Below are positions 36,958 to 46,269 of a stretch of 64,000 nucleotides of DNA, one piece after another. Source of the stretch: Variovorax paradoxus (GTDB lineage Bacteria > Pseudomonadota > Gammaproteobacteria > Burkholderiales > Burkholderiaceae_C); contig CP063166.1 in NCBI GenBank assembly GCA_016806145.1, positions 5,394,001 through 5,458,000 of the forward strand, written 5' to 3'. Every line of letters begins with the position of its first letter. Positions within the stretch are counted from its first letter, which is position 1. The translations under genes were made by a program, and so were the position numbers. Under the pieces are notes generated by a model. That model saw nothing but the letters and a program-made list of their open reading frames with translations, was not told the origin of the DNA and did not search any database.

Positions 36958-37854
36958 TCAGCGCCGCACCTTCGCCTCGAGCAGGTCGGCCATGCCGATG
37001 CGGTGCGCGAACTCGATGCGCACGCGCTCCGACACCTCGAACACCTCGGCCGCGCCGTCGTTCACGAAGTCGATCACCGGCCGCATCGGCCGCTGGCCCG
37101 CGGGCAGCCCCACGATGCGCACGATCTCGTCGGCCACCGCCTGCGGATCGGCATGGTCGGGCGTCAGCGCAGAGAGCTTCGCGCCGATCTGGTCCATCAG
37201 CCCGTCGTAGCGGCCATAGGCCGCGGCCGTGGCCGCGTCGGCCGGCTTGCCCGCGCTCGGGAAGTGGTCGGTGCCGCGCGTGAACGCGCCCGGCACCACG
37301 ATCGAGGTCTCGATGCCGAAGCGCGCGATCTCGTAGGCCAGGGTCACGGCGAGCGAATCCATCGCCGCCTTGGCCGCGCCGTAGGGGCCCATGAACGGCG
37401 GGAAACCGCCCTTGGTGGTGGTGCTGCTGATCCACAGCATCAGGCCCGACTCCTGCCGCCGCAGGTAGGGCAGCACCGCGCGGTTGACGCGCTGCGCGCC
37501 GAGCACGTTGGTGTCGAACACCTTCACGATCTCCTCGGGCGTGAAGGCCTCGGTCGGGCCGACCACCAGGTGACCGGCGTTCTGCATCACCACGTCGAGC
37601 TGGCCCTGCTCGCGCACGATCGTCGCGGCGGCGGCATCGGCCGAGTCCTGCGACAGCACGTCGAGTTCGAGCGGATGCAGCTCGAGCCCCCTGGCCGCCG
37701 CCAGCGCGCGCAGTTCGGCCGCGCGCGGCGCGTTGCGTCCCGCGATGTCGCGCATCGAGGCGTAGACGATGTGGCCCGCCTCGGCGAGCGACTGGGCGCT
37801 GAGCTTGCCGATGCCGGTGCCGGCGCCCGTGACGAGGATGATCTGCTTGTTCAT
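36958..37854 (-). CDS. Short-chain dehydrogenase/reductase
   Basis: 298 residues. NAD(P) motif TGAGTGIGK (9-17), NAG at 94-96, catalytic Ser in SSTTTKG and YGAAKAA (Y-x3-K) near residue 160 are intact. The length and the N-terminal MRD segment place it in the SDR group acting on hydroxyl or keto substrates of unknown identity. It lies 29 bases downstream of another SDR gene on the same strand. Confidence 0.86.
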   Translation of the reverse strand: MNKQIILVTGAGTGIGKLSAQSLAEAGHIVYASMRDIAGRNAPRAAELRALAAARGLELHPLELDVLSQDSADAAAATIVREQGQLDVVMQNAGHLVVGPTEAFTPEEIVKVFDTNVLGAQRVNRAVLPYLRRQESGLMLWISSTTTKGGFPPFMGPYGAAKAAMDSLAVTLAYEIARFGIETSIVVPGAFTRGTDHFPSAGKPADAATAAAYGRYDGLMDQIGAKLSALTPDHADPQAVADEIVRIVGLPAGQRPMRPVIDFVNDGAAEVFEVSERVRIEFAHRIGMADLLEAKVRR

Positions 37855-37883
37855 GAGGGTTCTCCGTCGATAAATGGAAGGGA

Positions 37884-38627
37884 TCAGGCGAGGCCGCCGT
37901 TGGCGCGCAGGATCTGGCCGTTGACCCAGCCCGCGTCGGGACCGGCGAGGAACGAGACCACCGAGGCGATGTCCTCGGGCTGGCCCAGGCGCTGCAGCGG
38001 CGGCATCTTGGCGAAGGCCTGGACCTGCTCCTCGGTCTTGCCGTCGAGGAACAGCGAGGTGGCGATCGGGCCCGGCGCGACCGCGTTCACCGTCACGTTG
38101 CGGCCGCGCAGCTCCTTCGCGAACACGTGCGTGAAGGCCTCGACCGAGGCCTTGGTGGCGTTGTAGATCGCATAGCCGGGCATGTTCAGCGCCAGCGTGG
38201 TGCTCGAGAAGTTGACGATACGGCCGCCGTCGGCGAGGCGCTTGGCCGCTTCGCGCAGCGTGTTGAAGGTGCCGCGCACGTTGATGTCGAAGACCTGGTC
38301 GTAGAGCGCGTCGTCGTGCTCGGCCAGCGGCACGGTCTTGAGGATGCCGGCGTTGTTGACCAGCACGTCGGCGCGGCCGAGCTGCTGCTCGACGGTGTCG
38401 AACATGCGGCGCACGTCGTCGGCGCTGGCGACGTCGGCGCGCACGGCGATGGCCCGGCCGCCCGCGGCCTGCAGCTGGGCGACCAGCGCCTCGGCCAGCG
38501 CCGGGCTCGAGGCGTAGTTGACGGCGACGTAAAAACCGTCGGCCGACAGGCGCTGCGCGATGGCGGCGCCGATGCCGCGCGATGCGCCGGTGACGATCGC
38601 GACCTTGGGGTTGGAGGACTGGTTCAT
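37884..38627 (-). CDS. Short-chain dehydrogenase, 3-oxoacyl-ACP reductase-like
   Basis: 247 residues from ATG 38627, with AAGGAAA upstream; a longer frame to 38684 lacks this support. TGASRGIG (14-21), NNAG near 91, SSTTLAL, and YNATKAS (Y-x3-K) are present, giving a classical SDR. FabG-like sequence does not prove a fatty acid role; an oxidoreductase controlled by the divergent LysR gene is more likely. Confidence 0.87.
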   Translation of the reverse strand: MNQSSNPKVAIVTGASRGIGAAIAQRLSADGFYVAVNYASSPALAEALVAQLQAAGGRAIAVRADVASADDVRRMFDTVEQQLGRADVLVNNAGILKTVPLAEHDDALYDQVFDINVRGTFNTLREAAKRLADGGRIVNFSSTTLALNMPGYAIYNATKASVEAFTHVFAKELRGRNVTVNAVAPGPIATSLFLDGKTEEQVQAFAKMPPLQRLGQPEDIASVVSFLAGPDAGWVNGQILRANGGLA

Positions 38628-38750
38628 GGCGTGTTTCCTTGCGGTGGTGGGTGGGTGAGACGAATCTTCGATCGTTCCGTCCAAAAGATAATCACCGCTA
38701 AATCGCCATTACCATTCCATCTACTTCAACAATAGACCGACGGCATCGCC
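38628..38750. promoter_or_regulatory. Divergent SDR/LysR control region
   Basis: The 123 bases between divergent starts are more AT-rich than the flanks. They include ATAATCACCGCTAAATCG and a T-N11-A match (T at 38700 in TAAATCGCCATTA), the loose LysR-box form. LysR proteins usually bind such regions, repress themselves and activate the divergent gene. Exact sites are not certain. Confidence 0.45.
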
Positions 38751-39656
38751 ATGGACCGCTTCCAGGAAATGCAGGCCTTCGTGCGCATCGCCGAGCGCCA
38801 GAGCTTCACCCAGGCCTCGGAAGACCTCCAGATTCCGCGCGCCACCGTCACCAACCTGATCAAGCGCGTCGAGCAGCGCATCGGCACGCGGCTGCTCGAG
38901 CGCACCACGCGCACCGTGCGCCTCACGCAGGACGGCGAGGCCTACTACCGCCGTTGCGTGCGCCTGCTGGCCGACATGGAGGAGGCCGAGGGGCTGTTCC
39001 GCAACACGGCGCCCAAGGGGCTGCTGCGCGTCAACCTGCAGGGCACGCTGGCGCGGCATTTCGTGGTGCCGGCGCTGCCGGACTTCCTGGCGCGCCATCC
39101 CGAGCTGACGCTGCACATCGGCGAGGACGACCGCCTGATCGACCTGGTGCGCGAGGGCGTCGACTGCGTGCTGCGCGCGGGCACGCTGCAGGACTCCTCG
39201 ATGGTCGGGCGTCGCATCGCGCTGCTGCCGCAGGTCACGGTGGCGAGCCCCGGCTACCTGGCGCTGCATGGCGAACCGGCGGAGCCCGCGGCGCTGGCCG
39301 CGCCCGGCTCGACGCACCGCGCGGTCGACTACCTCTCGAGCGCCACGGGCAAGCCGGTGCCGCTCGAATTCACCGTCGACGGCCGCGTGAACACGCTGCA
39401 GCTGCCGGCCACCGTGTCGGTCACCGGCACCGACCTCTACACCGGCTCGGCCGTCGCGGGCCTGGGGCTGGTGCAGGTGCCGCGCTACCGCGTGGCCGCG
39501 GAGCTGGCCGACGGGCGGCTCCAGGTGGTGCTCGGTGGTTTCGCGCCGCCGCCGATGCCGGTGTCGGTGCTCTATTCGCAGCACCGGCAGCTGTCGGCGC
39601 GCGTGCGCGTGTTCACGCAATGGCTGCGCGAGGTGTTCGAAGCGGCCGAACTGTGA
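38751..39656 (+). CDS. LysR-family transcription regulator
   Basis: 301 residues. N-terminal winged HTH (FVRIAERQSFTQASEDLQIPRATVTNLIKRVE, in two pieces about 11-43) and a C-terminal effector-binding domain (about 90-295) with the PGYLALHG and VAGLGLVQVP segments. It is of the CrgA/DsdC-like subgroup that often controls SDR genes. Divergent to the two SDR genes and so probably their regulator. Confidence 0.92.
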   Translation: MDRFQEMQAFVRIAERQSFTQASEDLQIPRATVTNLIKRVEQRIGTRLLERTTRTVRLTQDGEAYYRRCVRLLADMEEAEGLFRNTAPKGLLRVNLQGTLARHFVVPALPDFLARHPELTLHIGEDDRLIDLVREGVDCVLRAGTLQDSSMVGRRIALLPQVTVASPGYLALHGEPAEPAALAAPGSTHRAVDYLSSATGKPVPLEFTVDGRVNTLQLPATVSVTGTDLYTGSAVAGLGLVQVPRYRVAAELADGRLQVVLGGFAPPPMPVSVLYSQHRQLSARVRVFTQWLREVFEAAEL

Positions 39657-39811
39657 TCGGCGTGTGAAGCGCGCGTGCGCGCCCCTTCGACTTTTGCACG
39701 CTCGGCGCGGATTTGTGGCGCGCCACCGCGCGGGTTGACCGTTGTTTGCAGACCCGGCGCCGCGTGCGCCGCACACTGGCCCGACCGCTTCGCCCACCAA
39801 GGAAGTCGTCG

Positions 39812-42274
39812 ATGCCGCCACGCACCCTGCGGGTCCATTCGCCCGCGATCCCTCTCGTTTCCGGCCGCCCCGCGCTCGAGCCCGTGCGCCTCGCGGGGCA
39901 GGAAGGCATCAATGGCCTGTTCGACTACGAACTGCTGCTCGAGGCATCCGACGCAACGGACCTCGACCTCGACGCCTTCATCGGGCGCGAACTCCACTGC
40001 GAGATCGCGCTCGACGATGGCCAGGGCGGCAGCCGCGAGATCAACGCGCTGATCGCCGAGGCCGCCTGCCTGGGCGAGTCGCAGCGCCACGCGCGCTACC
40101 GGGTCGTGCTGCGCCCCTGGCTGCACCTCGCCACGCTGCGCAGCGACTGCCGCATCTTCCAGGACCTCGACGTGGAGCGGATCCTCGACCTGCTGCTCGA
40201 GCCCTATGGTTTTCCGATCGAGAAGCGCCTGTCGCAGCGCTACCCGGTGCGCGACTACCAGACCCAGTTCAACGAGAGCGACTTCGCGTTCTTCAGCCGT
40301 CTGTGCGAGGAGTGGGGCATCAACTACCACTTCGCGCATGCGCGCGGCGCGCACCGCCTCGTGCTGTGCGACCACATGGGCGCCCACGCGCGCTTCGCGA
40401 GCCCGGCCTGCGCCGAGGTCGAACACCACGCGCCGGGCTCGAAGCTCGATGCCGAGTACCTGCACCGCTTCGTGCCCGAACACCGCCTGACGAGCGGCCG
40501 CTATGCCACCCGCGATCACGACTACCTGCGGCCGCACGCCGACCTCGGCGCCGGCCACCGCGACCCGCGCCCCACGGGCCAGGCCGACGGCGAGGTCTAC
40601 CAGTGGCACGACGCCCGCGCCGGCAGCCACATCGCGCAGCCCGGCGCGGGCGCCGCGCCCGGCAACGACCCCTTCGGCGAAGGCCGGCTGCTCGCGCGGC
40701 TGCGCATGCAGGCGCTGCGCGCGCACGGTGTGCGCGCGCGGGCCAGCGGCAACCTGCGCGGCATGGTGCCCGGATGCAGCTTCGGCCTGCGCAAGCATCC
40801 GCGCGCGGCCGCGAACGCCGAGTACCTGGTGCTCCATGCGCGCTTCCTGCTCGAGGACACGGGCCACGAGAGCCAGCGCGACACAGCCGACCCGCAGCGC
40901 TGGCGCGCCGAGGTCGAGCTGGTCGCGCATCCGATGGCCGAAACGCTGCGGCCCGTGCCCACGCAGCCCAAGCCGCGCGCCGGCGGTCCGCAGGTGGCCG
41001 TGGTGGTCGGCCCCGCGGGCGAGAACCTCTGGACCGATGCGCTGGGCCGCATCAAGGTGCAGTTCCCCTGGGACCGGCTCGGTGCCCATGATGTTCACAG
41101 CAGCTGCTGGCTGCGCGTCTGCTCGCCGTGGGCCGGCAATCAGCTCGGCGCGATCCACGTGCCGCGCATCGGGCAGGAGGTGCTCGTCGACTTCATCGGC
41201 GACGACCCCGACCTGCCGATCTGCACCGGGCGGGTTCACAACGCGCTGAACCTCCCGCCCTGGGCCCTGCCCGCGCAGCACGCGCTGAGTGGCTTGCGCA
41301 GCCGCGAGCTGGCACCGCGCGGTGGCAACGCCGCCGCGGGCCGCGGCAACCACCTGCTGATGGACGACAGCGAAGGCGAGATTCAGGCACAGCTGCGCAG
41401 CGACCACGGGCATTCGAGCCTGGGCCTGGGCTTTCTCACGCGCGTGGAAGACAACGCCGGGCGCAAGGAGGCGCGCGGCCAGGGCTTCGAGCTGCGTACC
41501 GACGCGCATGGCGTGCTGCGCGCGCACGACGGTCTGCTCGTGAGCACCGAGGCGCGGCCCGACGCCGCGAAGCATGCCAAGCACATGGACGAGACGACGC
41601 GGCGGCTGGCGCGGGCCACCGGTCGGGTCGAAGCGCTCGCGCTGGCCGCGCGCCATGCCGACGCGCAGGACGGAGAGGACGACCAGGCCATCGTCGCGGC
41701 CGCGCTGCGGCAGCAGAACGATGCGCTGCGCGGCACGCACGGCGACTTCCCCGAACTCGACGCGCCGCATCTGGTGCTCGCGAGCCCCGCCGGCATCGCC
41801 TTCAGTGCCGACCAGGGGCTGCACGGCCACAGCGGGGCCCACACCCAGTTCAACAGCGCCGGCCATGCCTCGATCGGCACCGGCCGACGGCTGCTGGCCA
41901 GCGTCGCCGAGGGCCTGCGTGTCTTCGCGAAGCGCCATGGCATCCGGGCCTTCGCCTCGGAAGGCGAAGTCCGTTTCGAGGCGCAGAGCGATGCCATCGA
42001 AACCACCGCGCTGAAGGACATCGAGATCGTCAGCACCGAGGACACGGTCTACATCGTCGGCAAGAAGAAGGTCACGCTGGTGGGCGGCGCGAGCTTCAGC
42101 GAGTGGCGCGAGGGCGGCATCCGCCATGGCACGCCCGGCAGCTGGGTCGAGCATGCGGCCCTGCATGCGACGCCGGGACCGGACACGCGACCGACCGCCG
42201 AGGCCGCCAGCGTCTGCGAGGCCTGCATGGCGCGCGCCCGCGCGCAGCGATCCGGCGTGGTGCCGCGCGAATGA
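39812..42274 (+). CDS. vgrG: Type VI secretion tip protein VgrG with DUF2345 extension
   Basis: 820 residues from ATG 39812, six bases after AAGGAAG. Residues 1-390 form the gp27-like hub (NESDFAFFSRLCEEWGINYHF), then the gp5 OB fold near 415-475 (KVQFPWDRLG, WAGNQLGAIHVPRIGQEV). A DUF2345 region (about 560-790) ends in repeats typical of the beta-helix needle (IETTALKDIEIVSTEDTVYIV). The short tail (ASVCEACMARARAQ) is a probable adaptor or cargo contact. It assembles at the spike tip of the T6SS and carries the effector. No other T6SS structural gene is in the window. Confidence 0.95.
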   Translation: MPPRTLRVHSPAIPLVSGRPALEPVRLAGQEGINGLFDYELLLEASDATDLDLDAFIGRELHCEIALDDGQGGSREINALIAEAACLGESQRHARYRVVLRPWLHLATLRSDCRIFQDLDVERILDLLLEPYGFPIEKRLSQRYPVRDYQTQFNESDFAFFSRLCEEWGINYHFAHARGAHRLVLCDHMGAHARFASPACAEVEHHAPGSKLDAEYLHRFVPEHRLTSGRYATRDHDYLRPHADLGAGHRDPRPTGQADGEVYQWHDARAGSHIAQPGAGAAPGNDPFGEGRLLARLRMQALRAHGVRARASGNLRGMVPGCSFGLRKHPRAAANAEYLVLHARFLLEDTGHESQRDTADPQRWRAEVELVAHPMAETLRPVPTQPKPRAGGPQVAVVVGPAGENLWTDALGRIKVQFPWDRLGAHDVHSSCWLRVCSPWAGNQLGAIHVPRIGQEVLVDFIGDDPDLPICTGRVHNALNLPPWALPAQHALSGLRSRELAPRGGNAAAGRGNHLLMDDSEGEIQAQLRSDHGHSSLGLGFLTRVEDNAGRKEARGQGFELRTDAHGVLRAHDGLLVSTEARPDAAKHAKHMDETTRRLARATGRVEALALAARHADAQDGEDDQAIVAAALRQQNDALRGTHGDFPELDAPHLVLASPAGIAFSADQGLHGHSGAHTQFNSAGHASIGTGRRLLASVAEGLRVFAKRHGIRAFASEGEVRFEAQSDAIETTALKDIEIVSTEDTVYIVGKKKVTLVGGASFSEWREGGIRHGTPGSWVEHAALHATPGPDTRPTAEAASVCEACMARARAQRSGVVPRE

Positions 42275-43284
42275 CGGCCATGGCATCGATCGAGGCGGCG
42301 CTGCTGCGGCGGCTGGCCGGCGACCTCCACCGTCTGCGGCAGGCGGCGCCTGCGGGCTCCACCGTGTACGCGCTCGCGGAGGCCGCACTCTGCACGCCCG
42401 AAGGCGCGCTCGCGCGCTGGATCGCGTGCCACGGCCTCGAGGCCTGCGCCCTGCTCGACGGCACGCCCGAGGCGCGCTTCGCGAGCGACGGCCCCTGGCT
42501 CGTGGCATTGCCGGCGCGCATGCCCGACGCAGCCATCGACGAACTGGCGCGCCTCGCCGCGCTGCCGCAGGCCCTGCTGCTGCTCGGCAGCCCGCTGCCG
42601 ATGCTGCGGCTCGCCAACCACCTGCGCAGCTGGCTCGATGCCGCCATGATCGATGCGGAGGGCGGCCGCACCGACCTGCTGCTGCGCTGCTTCGATGCCT
42701 GCACCGGCATGGCGATGGTCGACCTCTGGCCCGCGGTGGAACGCCAGGCCTTCGTGGGCGCCTTCGACGGCTGGTGGGGCTGGAATGCCCGCTTCGGCCT
42801 CGAACACCGCGCGGGCGCCGCACGGCCGATGGCGGCGCCGCGCACCGAAGCGCTGGTGCTGGGCGAAGCGCTGCTCGAGCGCATCGACGCCCTCAACCGC
42901 GCCGAACGCCTGCTGCACCTGGTGCTCGACGAGGACGTTGCGGCCGGCGAACTCGATGGCGTTCCGTGCTGGCTGCACCGCGCCATCGCCAGGCGGGCGC
43001 TGGCGCATGCGCAAGCGCTGGGCCTGACGGGCTGGCACAACGAGCGCATCGCGGTGGCGCTGTGCCTGCGCGTGCATCCCGCGATCCTCGAGCAGCCCTG
43101 GATGCGCGCGCTCGCGGCCGGCGCCCGCACGCAGAACGGCGGCCTCCTGCGCGCCGTCGCAGGCATCGCGCCCGAGGTCCTCGAGGACGAACGCCGGCGC
43201 CATGCGGCGCGCGTGCTCGAGGACATGGCGCGCGAGATCGCGGGCCGCGCCTCCAGCCATCAACCCGCCGCTTCGCCGCACTGA
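42271..43284 (+). CDS. DUF4123 effector adaptor (Tap/TEC type)
   Basis: 337 residues, starting in the vgrG stop codon (ATGA). The N-terminal half (about 30-150) has the DUF4123 pattern: YALAEAAL, PWLVALP, LLLGSPLPMLRLANHLRSWLD and FDACTGMAMVDLWP. Such adaptors dock specific effectors onto VgrG and are not secreted themselves. The C-terminal half is an alpha-helical, Arg-rich region. The effector it serves should be the next gene. Confidence 0.88.
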   Translation: MTAMASIEAALLRRLAGDLHRLRQAAPAGSTVYALAEAALCTPEGALARWIACHGLEACALLDGTPEARFASDGPWLVALPARMPDAAIDELARLAALPQALLLLGSPLPMLRLANHLRSWLDAAMIDAEGGRTDLLLRCFDACTGMAMVDLWPAVERQAFVGAFDGWWGWNARFGLEHRAGAARPMAAPRTEALVLGEALLERIDALNRAERLLHLVLDEDVAAGELDGVPCWLHRAIARRALAHAQALGLTGWHNERIAVALCLRVHPAILEQPWMRALAAGARTQNGGLLRAVAGIAPEVLEDERRRHAARVLEDMAREIAGRASSHQPAASPH

Positions 43285-43304
43285 GCGCCCCAAGAGAACC
43301 GCCC

Positions 43305-46259
43305 ATGGACATCGCCAGCAGCCTCGCCAACGCCGCCAACGGCCAGCACGACCGCAGCGTCAGTTGCCATTCCTCCGAGGCCACGGCGCGCGTCGCGGCC
43401 GTGATCCTGTACCCCAGCCTCGGCTGCCCGCTGGTGCTGGCACCGGGCCAGACCCGCGCGCGCCTCGTGATCGGCGTGAACGCCGGCGACAGCCGCCGCT
43501 TCGCCGTCGACGCCACGACCGGACTCGCGCAGGCCGCGCATCCCTACATCGACCGCCACCTGCGCCTGTGCTCCATCGAGCGCAAGCCGGCCGACACCGA
43601 TACGACGCAGGGCACGCTGTTCGGCGATGGCCGCACCTACGCAAAGGCGCGCGCCGCGCTCAAGACGCGCGCCCTCGGCCCCTTCCGCGCGCAGACGATC
43701 GCGCATTGCGGCGACGGCACGGCCTTCAGCATCTCGCCCGCGGGCATGCGGCTCTACCGCGAGTTCGAGGGCGGCACGCTCTACGAGATCGAGTTCGACC
43801 CGCGCACCGCGCCCTTCACGCGCATCGATGCCTCGGGCTTCCTGAGCTTCGCCTGGATGGTGGCGCTGACGCCGGCCGAGCAGAAGGCCTGGCCCGGCGG
43901 CGATGCGCCCTGCGCGGCGCACTATCAGGACCTGCTGGTCCAGCGCTTCCTGCAGACGCAGCGCGGCACGCGCGGCGGAGCGATCGGCGACCTGCGCGAG
44001 TACGACGTCGAAGCCATCGGCGCCACGCGCATCGGCGCGCCCGGTGCCGACCGGCTGCGGTTGCAGGCCTGGCACCCCGTGATCCGCGCGCGCACGCCGA
44101 CGCTGCGGATCGCGCACTTGAGCGACGTGCACGTCAACCTGCGCCAGCAGGCGCTGGCTCGTTCGCGCGCGATCCTGCTCGAGGGCGCGGCCGATGCCGG
44201 CGCGCTCGCCGAGCCCTTCGCCGCGCGCACCCTGTGCAATGCCTTCCTGCACCTGCGTGCCCTGTTCGAGGCCGTCACCCCAAATCGCGAGCCCGACACG
44301 GCCCTGCTGCTGACCGGCGACCTGATCGACTTCAACCGCAACATCGATCCCGCGCGCGCCGGCGCCACGCTGGGCGAGCAATGGCGCGCGTTCAACATCC
44401 TCGGCAACGCGCACGACGCCGAGCTCTACGCGCGCTGGCAGGACGACATGCAGGTCTACAGCCTCGTGCGGCATGCCTATGCGCGGCTCAAGCTGCCGGT
44501 CTTCATGACCACCGGCAACCACGAGGCCTACGAGATGCCCTACGGCATCAGCCCGCGCGTGGGCGGCTGGGGCATGGCGCTCGGCGCGATGGAGAACGCC
44601 GGCCGGCATGCCGGCCCTTCGGTCGCGGAGCGCACCGACCCCGCCCTCGCGCGGCATCGCACGCGGCTCGAGGAGGCCAGCCGCTTCTCGTCGACCCGCG
44701 CCAACGAAGGCATCGCGGCCGACCACAACCTCACGATCTACGAAGCCGCGCTCGCCTATGGCCCCACCTACGGCCAGACCTACACCTCGCTCAACTACGA
44801 CGCCGCCAACTTCGATCTCTTCGGCGCGCTGTTCAATCCGCTCGGCGACTTCGTCGTCGGGTTCGGTGGGCGGCAGGGCGCGCGAACGGCGGGCCAGCTG
44901 CTCGTGGGGCTGGCCTGGGGCGAGCACGAGAACTTCCAGAACCTCGCGGGCGGCACCGGCAGCGTGGGCGTGGACCGCCAGGGCGCCATGATCCTGCCGC
45001 GCGCCGCGAGCAGCTTCAGCCCCGGGCAGCAGGCGCTGCTGCGGCATGCGCAGCAGCTCAAGGCCGCGAACGGCGCATCGCTGCTCGTGGCGAGCCACTT
45101 CACGATCTTCAGCTACGACCAGGACGTGCCCTTCTCGGCCACCGATGCCGGCTTCACGCCGGCCGACGCGCCCGATGGCCAGCTCCACAGCCCGGGCGGC
45201 CTCACCGCCTTCAACATGGGCACCTGTGAGCGCCGGCTGCGCTGGTACTTCGACCATCTGGTCCTCGGCGATGGCCCGCGGATCGACTGGCACTTCAGCG
45301 GCCACAGCCACCGCGCCGGCGTCTACCAGGCCGCGCGCAGCGCGCGGTCCAGGGGACGCGTCGAGGTCACGAGCGCCAGGGATCCGGGGCTGGAGGGACC
45401 GCAGGCGGGCGATGGCCGCGCCACGCGCTTCGTCGTGTCGAGCTGCGGCGGACCCATCGGCTACCAGAACCTCGACGGCGAACTCGCGGGCTGGACCTTG
45501 CGCCCGCCCGCGGGCAGCGTGCTCGACCCGGTGCGCCATCGGCTCTCGCAAGTGCGAAGCGCGACGGGGACGGGGCGGCCTCGGCTGGCGGTGGCGCTGG
45601 ACTACCTGCACCTGATGCATCCGAAGGATCCGCCGCTGCGGTTCGTCTGGGCGCAGCGCGTGGGGCTGCTGACATCGCGGCGGTCGCCGGAGGTCGAGGT
45701 GGTGTTGAGCGAGCGGATGGCGGTGCTGGATTGCATCGTGGGGGTCGGGATTTGGGTGTGCGAGATGGTCGAGAGCCAAGGAAACGCACTCAAGAAGACG
45801 CGGCCACGATGGCATCGCCTCGAACCCGCGCTCATCCATCGTCGGCAAAGAACGCTCGTCTTCAACCCACACGACCTCGATGCATTGGCCAGAGGAATGG
45901 TTTCACTCCACAGCGCCAACAAGATTGCGGAAGAACGCGAGATGCCGCGTCCCGGCGATCGCCACCAGGTGATCGAACGGGCCCCGCAGGCCTTTTGCGA
46001 AGTCATCCTGAGATCACCGGCGATCGCCAAGGGCACGCCCGACTGGAGCACGGACATGAATGTCGACGACCCCTGGCTTTTTCCTCTCGATATCGGTACC
46101 GCCCGCCTGGGCACCACCTTCATCGACTTCATGCGCCGCCGCGCGGGAGAGCAAGGCGAAGTGCCCGACTGGGATTGGCTCCATCGCACCTGGGGCAAAT
46201 ATCCGACGCCGGCCGGCAACCTCTATCCGGACCCCAAGAAAGTCATCCGGCTGGATTGA
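43305..46259 (+). CDS. Putative T6SS effector with calcineurin-like metallophosphoesterase domain
   Basis: 984 residues, 20 bases after the adaptor gene. All five metallophosphoesterase motifs are present: D274-V-H276, G338-D339, G404-N-H-E407, H598 and G666-H-S-H669, so the catalytic core is probably active. The N-terminal 260 residues are unassigned and have no signal peptide; the 60-residue gap between the fourth and last motif and a long insertion (about 410-590) are unusual. Residues 745-984 form a separate C-terminal region. Its base composition is lower (57% GC in the line at 45841 against 70% at 44101). VgrG and adaptor linkage imply T6SS export. Target could be phospholipid, nucleotide or cell-wall precursor; nothing identifies it. 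Confidence 0.82.
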   Translation: MDIASSLANAANGQHDRSVSCHSSEATARVAAVILYPSLGCPLVLAPGQTRARLVIGVNAGDSRRFAVDATTGLAQAAHPYIDRHLRLCSIERKPADTDTTQGTLFGDGRTYAKARAALKTRALGPFRAQTIAHCGDGTAFSISPAGMRLYREFEGGTLYEIEFDPRTAPFTRIDASGFLSFAWMVALTPAEQKAWPGGDAPCAAHYQDLLVQRFLQTQRGTRGGAIGDLREYDVEAIGATRIGAPGADRLRLQAWHPVIRARTPTLRIAHLSDVHVNLRQQALARSRAILLEGAADAGALAEPFAARTLCNAFLHLRALFEAVTPNREPDTALLLTGDLIDFNRNIDPARAGATLGEQWRAFNILGNAHDAELYARWQDDMQVYSLVRHAYARLKLPVFMTTGNHEAYEMPYGISPRVGGWGMALGAMENAGRHAGPSVAERTDPALARHRTRLEEASRFSSTRANEGIAADHNLTIYEAALAYGPTYGQTYTSLNYDAANFDLFGALFNPLGDFVVGFGGRQGARTAGQLLVGLAWGEHENFQNLAGGTGSVGVDRQGAMILPRAASSFSPGQQALLRHAQQLKAANGASLLVASHFTIFSYDQDVPFSATDAGFTPADAPDGQLHSPGGLTAFNMGTCERRLRWYFDHLVLGDGPRIDWHFSGHSHRAGVYQAARSARSRGRVEVTSARDPGLEGPQAGDGRATRFVVSSCGGPIGYQNLDGELAGWTLRPPAGSVLDPVRHRLSQVRSATGTGRPRLAVALDYLHLMHPKDPPLRFVWAQRVGLLTSRRSPEVEVVLSERMAVLDCIVGVGIWVCEMVESQGNALKKTRPRWHRLEPALIHRRQRTLVFNPHDLDALARGMVSLHSANKIAEEREMPRPGDRHQVIERAPQAFCEVILRSPAIAKGTPDWSTDMNVDDPWLFPLDIGTARLGTTFIDFMRRRAGEQGEVPDWDWLHRTWGKYPTPAGNLYPDPKKVIRLD

Positions 46260-46269
46260 CGAGGATCCC

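Noticed and set aside
39572..42823. 1083-residue minus-strand frame opposite vgrG
   Set aside because: Shadow of a high-GC coding region. Very Arg/Ala-rich, spans several genes on the other strand, and no domain is seen.
43260..45872. 870-residue minus-strand frame opposite the effector gene
   Set aside because: Frame shadow of the metallophosphoesterase gene; composition and lack of motifs are not those of a protein.
43305..46259. Housekeeping metallophosphatase unrelated to secretion
   Set aside because: No signal peptide for a periplasmic enzyme, unusual length, and placement directly after vgrG and an adaptor make an effector more likely, though not proven.
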